A stretch of 35,644 nt of DNA from Lachnospiraceae bacterium (GTDB taxonomy: Bacteria; Bacillota; Clostridia; Lachnospirales; Lachnospiraceae), in assembly GCA_021205305.1 (NCBI GenBank), contig JAJPXU010000134.1, positions 1 through 35,644 of the forward strand, written 5' to 3'. Below are positions 1 to 7,018 of the stretch, one piece after another (within the stretch, counting starts at the first letter, position 1; each line of letters opens with the position of its first letter). Both the position numbers and the translations under genes were made by a program. A model generated the notes under the pieces. It was not told where the DNA came from. It saw only the letters and a program-made list of their open reading frames with translations, and did not search any database.

Positions 1-372
1 ATTGTATACATAATGGTCCAATTATTCGTGGTGAAGAAGAATATCGATATATGGATATATCTTTGAGGCGCAAACTACAGTGATTTTTTGTCATATGACT
101 TAATTAAGGTTTATTATGATAATGGGCAGGTTGAGGTAAGTAAAATTCTCTCGTCGGTGTTTAATGCACTTTTCCCAGCTGTTGAGTTTCGGAAAGTATT
201 GCCTTCTGAGTACAGGCTGTTTCAGGCGGCGGATTTACTTTGCTCATTTCAACTATTTTTACTTAAAAAGGAAAACGGAAATCAATCAAGAGCTGAGCAA
301 ACGTTCTTTGGCACTGACAGGAGAGATTTAAAAAAGAATTATTTGAAACCAATTCAAAAGAAAATGCTTTAA
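1..372 (+). pseudogene. DUF3800 protein remnant, 5'-truncated by the window edge and frameshifted
   Basis: Two reading frames together spell the second half of a DUF3800 protein, a family of unknown function often found near mobile or defence genes. The first frame (codons from base 3 to 80) gives HNGPIIRGEEEYRYMD...RRKLQ and then meets TGA at 81-83. The second frame (67-372) continues with NYSDFLSYDLIKVYYDNGQ and the family's typical end, YRLFQAADLLCS...LKKNYLKPI. Moving from one to the other needs a +1 shift near base 80, so the gene looks broken. A TTG at 88 could start a 94-residue fragment, but no ribosome site precedes it. The family assignment rests on the FQAADL segment and the overall pattern. 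A sequencing error at the junction cannot be excluded. Confidence 0.6.
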
Positions 373-473
373 AAAGAAAAAAAGCAAGACATTTTGCTTA
401 ATAAGTGGTAAATATAAAGAAAGAAATGAAACAGATCCTTAGATGACAGGAACGGAAAACTTGGCAGGACACA

Positions 474-2963
474 ATGATACGACAAGAGATGAAAGACAAC
501 TGGAAACTGAGGGAAGTGGGTGCGGCAGATTTTATTCCTGCTGTGGTACCGGGGACGGTGTACACGGATCTGCTCCGGGAAGGGCGGATGGAGGATCCGT
601 TCTGGAAGGACAATGAGGATCAGGCGCTTCGCCTGATGGATAAGGATTATGAGTATGTGACGGAGTTCGACTGTCCTTGGGAGCTGTTTGCCTGTGAACG
701 CGTACTTCTTCGCTTTGATGGAGTAGATACGATTGCGGATATTTATCTGAATGGACAGCTGCTGGGTTCACCCTGCAATATGCACCGCATCTGGGAGTAT
801 GAAGTAAAAGAGTATCTGAAGGCGGAAGAAAATGAGCTGCGTATCGTTCTTCATTCACCGACAAAATACATCGCCGAGGCATACAAAGAGCGCCCGACCC
901 GCGGCACGGAGGACGCGATGGACGGCTTTGTGCATATCCGCAAGGCGCACTGTATGTTCGGCTGGGACTGGGGCGCGCATCTGCCGGATGCCGGCCTGTA
1001 TCGCCCGGTGTCTCTGCTGGGAATCGGTGCTGCCAGAATTGAGAGTGTATATGTGACACAGGAGCATCGGGATGGAAAGGTGACGCTTCATGCGGACGCC
1101 AAAGCGGATTACAGTCAGTCGGTGATGGCAGATGCCGCGAAGAAGGAAGGCGCGGCTTTTGCTTATCGCATGACGGTAACGGACCCGAAAGGGAAGTCAT
1201 ACATAACCGAATGCGGTGCTTCGGGGAAGCTGGAGCTTGTGATCAGCCGACCGCAGCTCTGGTGGCCGAACGGCTACGGTGAGCAGAATCTGTATACTGT
1301 TTCGGTGGAAATGATGGAGCGGACGGACTCGGGTGTGGAAACGGTCCTGGATACATGGACGCGACGCATCGGCCTGCGCACGATGACGATGCACCGTGAG
1401 AAAGACGAGTGGGGCGAGTCGTTTGCCTGTCAGGTGAACGGCGTGGATATTTTCGCGATGGGCGCAGATTATATTCCGGAGGATCATCTGCTGGGACGGG
1501 TAACGCCGCAGACGACACGGACACTTCTGGAAAAAACAAAATGGGCGAATTTTAACTCCATCCGCGTATGGGGCGGCGGTTATTATCCGGAGGACTGGTT
1601 CTATGATACCTGCGATGAGCTGGGTCTGGTGGTATGGCAGGATTTCATGTTTGCCTGCGCCGTGTATGACCTGACGCCGGAGTTTGAAGAAAATATCCGC
1701 GCGGAATTTGCGGACAACATTAAACGCCTGCGTCATCACGCGAGCCTGGGTCTCTGGTGCGGCAACAATGAGATGGAATCCTTTGTTGCGGAGCGGAATT
1801 CCTGGGTGACAAAGCCGCAGGAAGTGCGCGATTATTTGTTTATGTATGAGCGTGTGATTCCGGAGGAGCTGGCCAAATATGACCCGCAGACCTTTTACTG
1901 GCCGTCCAGCCCGTCGTCAGGCGGCTGCTTTGACGATCCGCAGGATCCGAACCGCGGCGACGTCCATTACTGGCAGGTATGGCATGGGGACAAGCCGTTT
2001 ACCGAGTATCGGAACTATTACTTCCGCTATCTCTCGGAGTTTGGCTTCCAGTCCTTCCCGGCAATGAAAACTATTGAGCGGATCAGCGATGACCCGGCGG
2101 ATTATAACATTTTCTCCTATATTATGGAGCGCCATCAGCGCAACGGCAGTGCAAACGGCAAGATTATGAACTATATGCAGCAGACTTACCGCTATCCATC
2201 GGATTTCCAGACGGTGCTGTACGCATCGCAGCTTCTGCAGGCGGACGGCATCCGCTACGGCGTCGAGCATTTCCGCCGCAACCGCGGGCGCTGCATGGGA
2301 GCCGTGTACTGGCAGCTCAACGACTGCTGGCCGGTGGCATCCTGGTCGTCAATCGACTACTGCGGCCGTTTAAAAGCCCTGCATTATTACGCAAAGCGTT
2401 TCTTTGCTCCGCTGATGCTGTCCTGTGAGGAGCAGGGATTGATGACGTCCGGCAAAGATCTGGTGCGTGAACATTTTGAGTTTGAAAAGTCCATCCGCCT
2501 GAATGTTGCGAATGAGACGATGCAGGACGCAGACGTAACTGTCCGCTGGGCGCTGCGCGATCCGTCCGCAAAGATATTGCAGAGCGGGGAAAATCAGATT
2601 ACCGTACCGGCGCTGACGAGTGTCTGGCTGGATAAGGTAGAATTTCCGGACGCGGACATTTACCGCGAGTACATCAGCTATGAGCTGGAGAAGGATGGAA
2701 CAGTGATTTCCTCCGGAACGGTGAATTTCTCCTATCCGAAATACTTCCGCTATGAAGATCCGCAGCTGACTTGCCGGGTGATTGGTGATGAGATCGAAGT
2801 GACAGCCTCCGCTTACGCAAAGAGCGTCGAGATTCAGAATGAGAACGAAGATCTGATTCTTTCCGATAACTACTTTGATATGAACGCAGGCACAAAACGC
2901 GTGAAGATCGAAAGCGGCGATGTCTCGAAGCTGCGGCTGCGGAGCGTGTATGATATCCGGTGA
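474..2963 (+). CDS. Beta-mannosidase, glycoside hydrolase family 2
   Basis: Hydrolyses terminal non-reducing beta-D-mannose residues from mannosides and mannan or N-glycan oligosaccharides, probably in the cytoplasm because no signal peptide is visible. At 829 residues it has the usual family length. The N-terminal jelly-roll domain contains VPGTVYTDLL, WDWGAHLPDAG and YRPVSL. The TIM barrel holds the acid/base Glu in GLWCGNNE (E433) and the nucleophile in YLSEFGFQSFP (E522). VWGGGYYPEDWFYDTCDELGL is typical of this subgroup rather than of beta-galactosidase. ATG at 474 was kept. A second ATG at 489 (MKDNWKLREVG) aligns equally well with family N-termini, and neither has a strong ribosome site. 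It stands alone and is closed by the hairpin at 3096-3133. The family call is sure; the natural substrate is inferred. Confidence 0.9.
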   Translation: MIRQEMKDNWKLREVGAADFIPAVVPGTVYTDLLREGRMEDPFWKDNEDQALRLMDKDYEYVTEFDCPWELFACERVLLRFDGVDTIADIYLNGQLLGSPCNMHRIWEYEVKEYLKAEENELRIVLHSPTKYIAEAYKERPTRGTEDAMDGFVHIRKAHCMFGWDWGAHLPDAGLYRPVSLLGIGAARIESVYVTQEHRDGKVTLHADAKADYSQSVMADAAKKEGAAFAYRMTVTDPKGKSYITECGASGKLELVISRPQLWWPNGYGEQNLYTVSVEMMERTDSGVETVLDTWTRRIGLRTMTMHREKDEWGESFACQVNGVDIFAMGADYIPEDHLLGRVTPQTTRTLLEKTKWANFNSIRVWGGGYYPEDWFYDTCDELGLVVWQDFMFACAVYDLTPEFEENIRAEFADNIKRLRHHASLGLWCGNNEMESFVAERNSWVTKPQEVRDYLFMYERVIPEELAKYDPQTFYWPSSPSSGGCFDDPQDPNRGDVHYWQVWHGDKPFTEYRNYYFRYLSEFGFQSFPAMKTIERISDDPADYNIFSYIMERHQRNGSANGKIMNYMQQTYRYPSDFQTVLYASQLLQADGIRYGVEHFRRNRGRCMGAVYWQLNDCWPVASWSSIDYCGRLKALHYYAKRFFAPLMLSCEEQGLMTSGKDLVREHFEFEKSIRLNVANETMQDADVTVRWALRDPSAKILQSGENQITVPALTSVWLDKVEFPDADIYREYISYELEKDGTVISSGTVNFSYPKYFRYEDPQLTCRVIGDEIEVTASAYAKSVEIQNENEDLILSDNYFDMNAGTKRVKIESGDVSKLRLRSVYDIR

Positions 2964-3091
2964 TGGAAGACAGAATGTGTTACAGGTCACACTCGGCGAG
3001 AGGCGAAAACGCAGAGGCTGCGGTAGAATAGCAGTAGCGATTCAGAACAGTGTATCCTGCCTGCTGTGAGATGTACAAAAACAGAATAATA

Positions 3092-3137
3092 GAAAAATCG
3101 CGCAGACCTGTGTTTTCATGTGTCTGCGCGATTCTAT
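3092..3137. terminator. Bidirectional terminator between beta-mannosidase and the small membrane protein
   Basis: AATCGCGCAGAC (3096-3107) pairs perfectly with GTCTGCGCGATT (3122-3133) around a 14-base loop. An A-rich run lies on the left and a T-rich run on the right, so it can stop transcription from both convergent genes. Confidence 0.85.
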
Positions 3138-3138
3138 T

Positions 3139-3408
3139 TTAATAATTGATTTTCTTTTTCTCATCAGAGGATGATTTCTTTTTCTCCTCGTTTCCGGCCG
3201 GCGGTTCATCTTCTGAATGCCCAAGAACACGGGCGATCAGCATCATGGCATAGAGCAGTACCGGAATCAAAACGGTACATACGATAGAAGCCATCAGCAT
3301 ATTCTGCGTCGCCGGACTGGCGGTCAGGCCAAGAATCAGGGTGACAACATACATACCTATCAGAAAAATCACGCCGATCATTGCGGCGATGCGTTTCAAT
3401 TTTTGCAT
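3139..3408 (-). CDS. Small two-helix membrane protein, function unknown
   Basis: Encodes about 89 residues beginning MQKLKRIAAMIGVIFL. Two hydrophobic stretches (roughly residues 8-27 and 37-60) look like transmembrane helices joined by a short loop (TASPATQN). A highly charged C-terminal tail follows, rich in Glu, Lys and Ser (EEKKKSSSDEKKK). The start at 3406-3408 was chosen because GGAAAGGA lies a few bases upstream. The frame stays open further upstream, but those codons overlap the repeat end and the 3' end of the regulator gene and lack membrane character. I do not recognise a family. It lies downstream of the LacI-type gene on the same strand and could be cotranscribed with it. Confidence 0.6.
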   Translation of the reverse strand: MQKLKRIAAMIGVIFLIGMYVVTLILGLTASPATQNMLMASIVCTVLIPVLLYAMMLIARVLGHSEDEPPAGNEEKKKSSSDEKKKINY

Positions 3409-3499
3409 TTCAAAAGATCCTTTCCATTTTGATGCTGTTCTGAATTGTTTTTTGTTTAGTATAGCAGATATAACGCAAAATGGAAAGGACGAAAAGTCT

Positions 3500-4489
3500 T
3501 TATTCCCGCGTCGTCCCTCCATTGACATAATGCACCGGCAGGCATACGAGTGGGGGCGCTTTCGACAAGTCAGAGTTCAAAAGCAGATTGACGCTAGTCT
3601 GGGCGATCTGCTCGATTGGCTGTACGATGGTGGAACAGTAATACTGGCCGGTAGCGTAATCCTTTATCCCGTCGAACCCGATGACCTGCACGTCCTGCGG
3701 GACGCGGATGCCAAGCTCATACAGCTTCACGATCATAAGGCGGGCCAGCGTGTCTGTGCCGCAGAAGATGCCGTCGAAATCAAATTTCCCATCTGTGATG
3801 TGTTCAGTAAGATAATCATAAAAAACAGAATAGGGAGTGCCGTCGGTCAGGCAGAGCATCTGGTAGTCGAGTCCCATGGAGACACAGGCGCTGACAAAGC
3901 CGTCCCGCCGTTTGGTGGCCTCGTTGGGCAGGGCGGAGCTGATGCTCATATGCAGCAGGCGCTTACAGCCGAACTCAGCGAGCTTCTTCACGGCGAGCTG
4001 TCCGCCCGTGAGGTTGTCGCTGGCCACACAGGGGGATACGACGCCGGAGTGCCGGTCGATGGTTACTAGCCGGGTGCTTTCCCGAATCTGTAACCCTTCA
4101 TTATAGGAAATGCAGATGATGCCGTCTACCCGGTTCTGCTCTGCCATGTCGAGGAGCGCCTGTTCCATCTCCGGGCTGGCCTGTGTCGCGCACAGCAGCA
4201 TCCGATATCCGTTTTTCGCCAGCTCACGGTTCACGTAGAAGGTCAGTTCCCCGAAAAATGGGTTGATCGTGTCCGGGACCAAAAAGGCGACGGTCTGTGT
4301 CTTATTCGACTTCAGCCCCTGCGCGTAGCTGTTGACCCGGTAATCCAGCTTGTGGATGGCGGCGTCCACCTTTTTCTGATAATCCTTTCCCACCGGAATC
4401 CCGTTTACGACCTTGGACACGGTGCCAAGCGACACGCCCGCCTCTTTCGCGACGTCTTTCATGGTGGGTGAAACATTTTTCTCTGCCAT
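3500..4489 (-). CDS. LacI/GalR-family transcriptional regulator of the fructan locus
   Basis: A 329-residue DNA-binding repressor. The N-terminal helix-turn-helix is clear (PTMKDVAKEAGVSLGTVSKVVNG, residues 8-30). It is followed by the hinge helix region (KLDYRVNSYAQGLKS) and a periplasmic-binding-like sugar-sensing domain (TVAFLVPDTINPFFGEL, DGIICISYNEG, VIGFDGIKDY). ATG at 4489 is preceded by AAAGGAG at good spacing. It is transcribed away from the permease operon beginning at 4988, and the region between holds a promoter for each direction plus operator-like repeats. By position it most likely represses the fructan genes and is released by fructose or a fructo-oligosaccharide. The effector is inferred, not visible. 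Confidence 0.9.
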   Translation of the reverse strand: MAEKNVSPTMKDVAKEAGVSLGTVSKVVNGIPVGKDYQKKVDAAIHKLDYRVNSYAQGLKSNKTQTVAFLVPDTINPFFGELTFYVNRELAKNGYRMLLCATQASPEMEQALLDMAEQNRVDGIICISYNEGLQIRESTRLVTIDRHSGVVSPCVASDNLTGGQLAVKKLAEFGCKRLLHMSISSALPNEATKRRDGFVSACVSMGLDYQMLCLTDGTPYSVFYDYLTEHITDGKFDFDGIFCGTDTLARLMIVKLYELGIRVPQDVQVIGFDGIKDYATGQYYCSTIVQPIEQIAQTSVNLLLNSDLSKAPPLVCLPVHYVNGGTTRE

Positions 4490-4603
4490 GGTGTTACTCC
4501 TTTATATCGTTTCATGAAATTTCATATATCCGTTCACACTGACAGCTTCTGAAAGGTGGGGGCTTCGGAGAACCACGCAGCTGTCTGATGTATTGACAGT
4601 TAT

Positions 4604-4632
4604 ATTATATCTCGCAAATCCGTATTTGTAAA
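4604..4632 (-). promoter_or_regulatory. SigA-type promoter for the LacI regulator
   Basis: Read on the minus strand: TTTACA (4627-4632), a 17-base spacer, then TATAAT (4604-4609). It is about 115 bases upstream of the regulator start. Confidence 0.7.
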
Positions 4633-4761
4633 GTGGTTTCATGAAATTTGCGTGAAACGTTATGAAAAGAAAGTGACGGAAGTAAATTGTGCAAAACAGA
4701 CAAAACACACAAAACAATTTTGTGAAAAACAGAGATCGTGTACCAAAACAACAAATTGCGG

Positions 4762-4791
4762 TTGACAATTGCCTTGGGAATGGTGTATGAT
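4762..4791 (+). promoter_or_regulatory. SigA-type promoter of the transporter operon
   Basis: TTGACA (4762-4767) and TATGAT (4786-4791) are separated by 18 bases. Transcription should begin near 4798, giving a leader of about 190 bases that contains both operator sites. Confidence 0.75.
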
Positions 4792-4807
4792 GCGGTCATC
4801 AGATAAA

Positions 4808-4880
4808 TATAACGTTTCACAAAAGAATTCCCTGGACGGAACACAGGGAATATTATTTGAAGAAAGCGTGAAACGTTATA
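4808..4880. promoter_or_regulatory. Paired inverted operator-like sites
   Basis: TATAACGTTTCAC (4808-4820) and GTGAAACGTTATA (4868-4880) are exact reverse complements, 60 bases apart centre to centre. Each has the CG-centred AAACGTT core typical of LacI-family operators. They lie just downstream of the predicted start of transcription, where a bound repressor, possibly looped, would block the operon. Confidence 0.65.
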
Positions 4881-4987
4881 CGAAAACAGGATAAGCCTAA
4901 GGGCAGGGAAGGTTCGAAAATGATTCGATGAAATCAAAAGAACGGTTCCGCAGCCATCCGGGCGAATCAAAGTAAGGAGGGATTCTT

Positions 4988-5950
4988 GTGAGTGTTCGGG
5001 CAACCGCGGCAAAAAAAGCCGGCAACATGGAAGGGAAACCGGGACAGAAGAAAAAAGGGGCTTCACTGGCCCGACGGCTGAGGCAGAGCTGGCAGTTATA
5101 TGTCATGCTGCTGATACCGATTATCATTACCATTATTTATAAGTACATTCCGATGTATGGTATCCAGATCGCGTTCCGGGATTATAAGGCGAGCAAGGGA
5201 TACCTGGGAAGTGAATGGGTGGGGCTGAAATGGTTCCAGAGATTTTTCTCTTCACCAAACTGCATCCGCATGATTCGGAATACGGTGCTGCTCAGTCTGT
5301 ACAGCCTGCTGTGGAGCTTTCCGATTCCGGTTATCTTATCGCTGGCGATCAACCAGCTGCGGTTCCACCGCTATAAGAGAGTGGTGCAGACCGTTCTCTA
5401 CGCGCCGCACTTTATCTCAACCATGATCATCTGTGGTATGCTTCGTATTTTCCTGAGCCCTTCCGGCGGCCTCATCAACCTGCTGTTGGGGACGCAGATT
5501 GACTTCCTGACGCAGAGTACCGCGTTCCGCACCATCTACATCGCGTCAGGCATCTGGCAGGACGCAGGCTGGGGCATGATCATTTACCTGGCGACGCTGG
5601 CAAGCGTGGATACGACCCTTTACGAGGTGGCGAAGGTGGACGGCGCTTCCATGTTCCAGCGGATTAAGAATATCGATTTTCCGGCTCTGGTTCCGATGAT
5701 GGTTTTGAACCTGATCATGAGCGCGGGCGGTCTGATGAATGTCGGTTTCGAGAAAGTATGGCTTTTACAGACAGACCTGAACAAGGCGACCAGTGATGTG
5801 ATTTCGGTATATGTTTACCAGCAGGGTATTGAAAACGCGAAGTACAGTTATTCTACGGCAATCGGCCTGTTCAATACGGTGATTAATATTATTCTGCTGA
5901 TTATCGTGAACAAGATCGCTTCCAAGGCATCCGATGTCACGTTTGTATAG
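4988..5950 (+). CDS. ABC sugar transporter permease, LplB/MalF type
   Basis: A 320-residue inner-membrane permease, one of two forming the channel for an imported sugar oligomer. After a basic N-terminus (KPGQKKKGASLARRLRQSW) there are about six hydrophobic segments, starting with LYVMLLIPIIITIIYKYIP. The loop that docks to the ATPase is visible as EVAKVDGASMFQRIKNIDFP, the EAA-type motif. The GTG start is set by AAGGAGGG just upstream; no ATG lies close to this site. The segment YGIQIAFRDYKASKG is characteristic of the LplB subgroup, which often transports complex glycans. It is followed after 18 bases by the second permease. No ATPase gene is in the window, so a shared MsmX-like ATPase is inferred. 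Confidence 0.9.
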   Translation: MSVRATAAKKAGNMEGKPGQKKKGASLARRLRQSWQLYVMLLIPIIITIIYKYIPMYGIQIAFRDYKASKGYLGSEWVGLKWFQRFFSSPNCIRMIRNTVLLSLYSLLWSFPIPVILSLAINQLRFHRYKRVVQTVLYAPHFISTMIICGMLRIFLSPSGGLINLLLGTQIDFLTQSTAFRTIYIASGIWQDAGWGMIIYLATLASVDTTLYEVAKVDGASMFQRIKNIDFPALVPMMVLNLIMSAGGLMNVGFEKVWLLQTDLNKATSDVISVYVYQQGIENAKYSYSTAIGLFNTVINIILLIIVNKIASKASDVTFV

Positions 5951-5968
5951 AAGGGAGGAGGAAGAACA

Positions 5969-6862
5969 ATGAAGACGCAGAAATTGCATGGACTTTCGGA
6001 CAAGACCAGCGATATCATTCTGGTGATCCTGTGCACCGCCATAATGCTGATCGTTCTTTATCCACTTTTTTACATACTGATTGCTTCTGTATCTGATCCT
6101 TACGATGTATACGCCGGGAAGACCTTCTTTTTCCCGAGTGGGTTTACCCTGGACGGTTACAAGGCAGTGTTCGCGGATGACAGCATTTTGATGGGCTTAC
6201 TGAACAGCTTTAAATATACCGTAGTCGGTACGCTCTTTTCCGTGATTATGATTTACCTGACGGCATATCCGCTCAGTCAGCACAATATGCCGGGGCGCAA
6301 ACTGATCAGTATCTTCTTTATCATTACCATGTACTTTGGCGGCGGACTGATCCCGACCTACCTGGTTGTAAGAGATACCGGACTGATTGGCAATATGTGG
6401 GCTCTGTTCCTGCCGGGCGGCGTGGCAGTCGGCAATATGATTATTGTCCGGAACTATATTGAGCACAGTCTTCCGGGAGAGGTTCTGGAGGCGGCGCGCA
6501 TCGACGGAGCAGGTCATTTCCAGATTTTCTTCCAGATGATCATCCCGCTCTCCCGCGCAATCATGGCAGTTATGGTCGTGTTCAGCATGGTGGCTTACTG
6601 GAACGACTGGTTTACTTCTCTGATTTACCTGACCTCCGAGCAGGCGCCTCTGGCTCTGGTATTGCGCAGCATCCTGATTCAGTCGAGTACGACCGCGGCG
6701 CAGGCCAGCACGATTTCTGGCGGGTACGCCGAGCTGAATAAGCTGACCGAGATGCTGAAGTTCTGCTCGATTGTAGTGGCGGCGGTTCCGATGCTTGTGG
6801 TTTATCCGTTTGTTCAGAAGTATTTTGAAAAAGGCTTTATGGCCGGAGCAGTCAAGGGCTGA
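5969..6862 (+). CDS. ABC sugar transporter permease, YtcP/AraQ type
   Basis: A 297-residue partner permease for the preceding one. It begins with a short cytoplasmic stretch, then the first helix (IILVILCTAIMLIVLYPLFY), the subgroup signature SVSDPYDVYAGKTFFFPSGF, and four or five more helices. The EAA-type loop is EVLEAARIDGAGHFQIFFQM. The C-terminus FEKGFMAGAVKG is the usual end of YtcP-like permeases. The start is supported by GGGAGGAGGAAG upstream. The pairing LplB plus YtcP plus a large binding protein is a common unit in gut clostridia for host or plant glycans. The adjoining GH32 genes point to fructans as the cargo. Confidence 0.9.
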   Translation: MKTQKLHGLSDKTSDIILVILCTAIMLIVLYPLFYILIASVSDPYDVYAGKTFFFPSGFTLDGYKAVFADDSILMGLLNSFKYTVVGTLFSVIMIYLTAYPLSQHNMPGRKLISIFFIITMYFGGGLIPTYLVVRDTGLIGNMWALFLPGGVAVGNMIIVRNYIEHSLPGEVLEAARIDGAGHFQIFFQMIIPLSRAIMAVMVVFSMVAYWNDWFTSLIYLTSEQAPLALVLRSILIQSSTTAAQASTISGGYAELNKLTEMLKFCSIVVAAVPMLVVYPFVQKYFEKGFMAGAVKG

Positions 6863-6882
6863 TTTGAAAAATTATGGTTTCT

Positions 6883-6914
6883 CTTCTGCGCGAGCCGATT
6901 GTGCCGCGCAGAGG
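6883..6914 (+). promoter_or_regulatory. Stem-loop between permease and binding-protein genes
   Basis: CTTCTGCGCG (6883-6892) pairs with CGCGCAGAGG (6905-6914) with one mismatch. There is no T-run, so it is more likely an mRNA-processing or partial-termination hairpin that lets binding-protein levels differ from permease levels. Confidence 0.5.
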
Positions 6915-7018
6915 ATAGATAGAAAAGTAAGACGGAGTGAAATAACACGAAAAACAGCAACGAATGAACTTATCAATGAACAATTAAAAATCAAACATAT
7001 CATAAGGAGGAAACAATC

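Larger units (their letters stand above)
3040..3445. repeat. Pair of inverted repeat ends flanking a small gene
   Basis: ATTCAGAACAG at 3040-3050 is the exact reverse complement of CTGTTCTGAAT at 3435-3445. The same motif forms the ends of the complete multi-hairpin repeat at 29329-29520. The right copy resembles the 29481-29510 end over about 30 bases (C-TTT-C-ATTT-GATGCTGTTCTGAA-TGTT). The pair encloses a terminator and the small membrane-protein gene. Whether this is one mobile unit or two solo half copies cannot be decided here. Confidence 0.45.
4490..4987. promoter_or_regulatory. Divergent control region between the LacI regulator and the transporter operon
   Basis: This 498-base gap holds no convincing gene. 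It contains the two promoters and operator sites listed separately. It also has two copies of the palindrome TTTCATGAAA (4510-4519 and 4637-4646) and a third operator-like GTGAAACGTTATG (4652-4664) just upstream of the regulator's own -35, which would fit autoregulation. Confidence 0.6.

Noticed and set aside
381-405. AAGCAA/TTGCTT hairpin with an A-run, possible minus-strand terminator
   Set aside because: The stem is only six AT-rich pairs and there is no minus-strand gene nearby to terminate.
4808-4880. CcpA catabolite-response (cre) sites
   Set aside because: The half-site spacing around CG is one base shorter than the cre consensus, and the inverted pair next to a LacI-type gene fits the local regulator better.
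4928-4975. A 15-codon open frame (MKSKERFRSHPGESK) ending at the ribosome site of the first permease
   Set aside because: There is no good ribosome site, no regulatory codon run and no paired attenuator structure, so a leader peptide cannot be supported.
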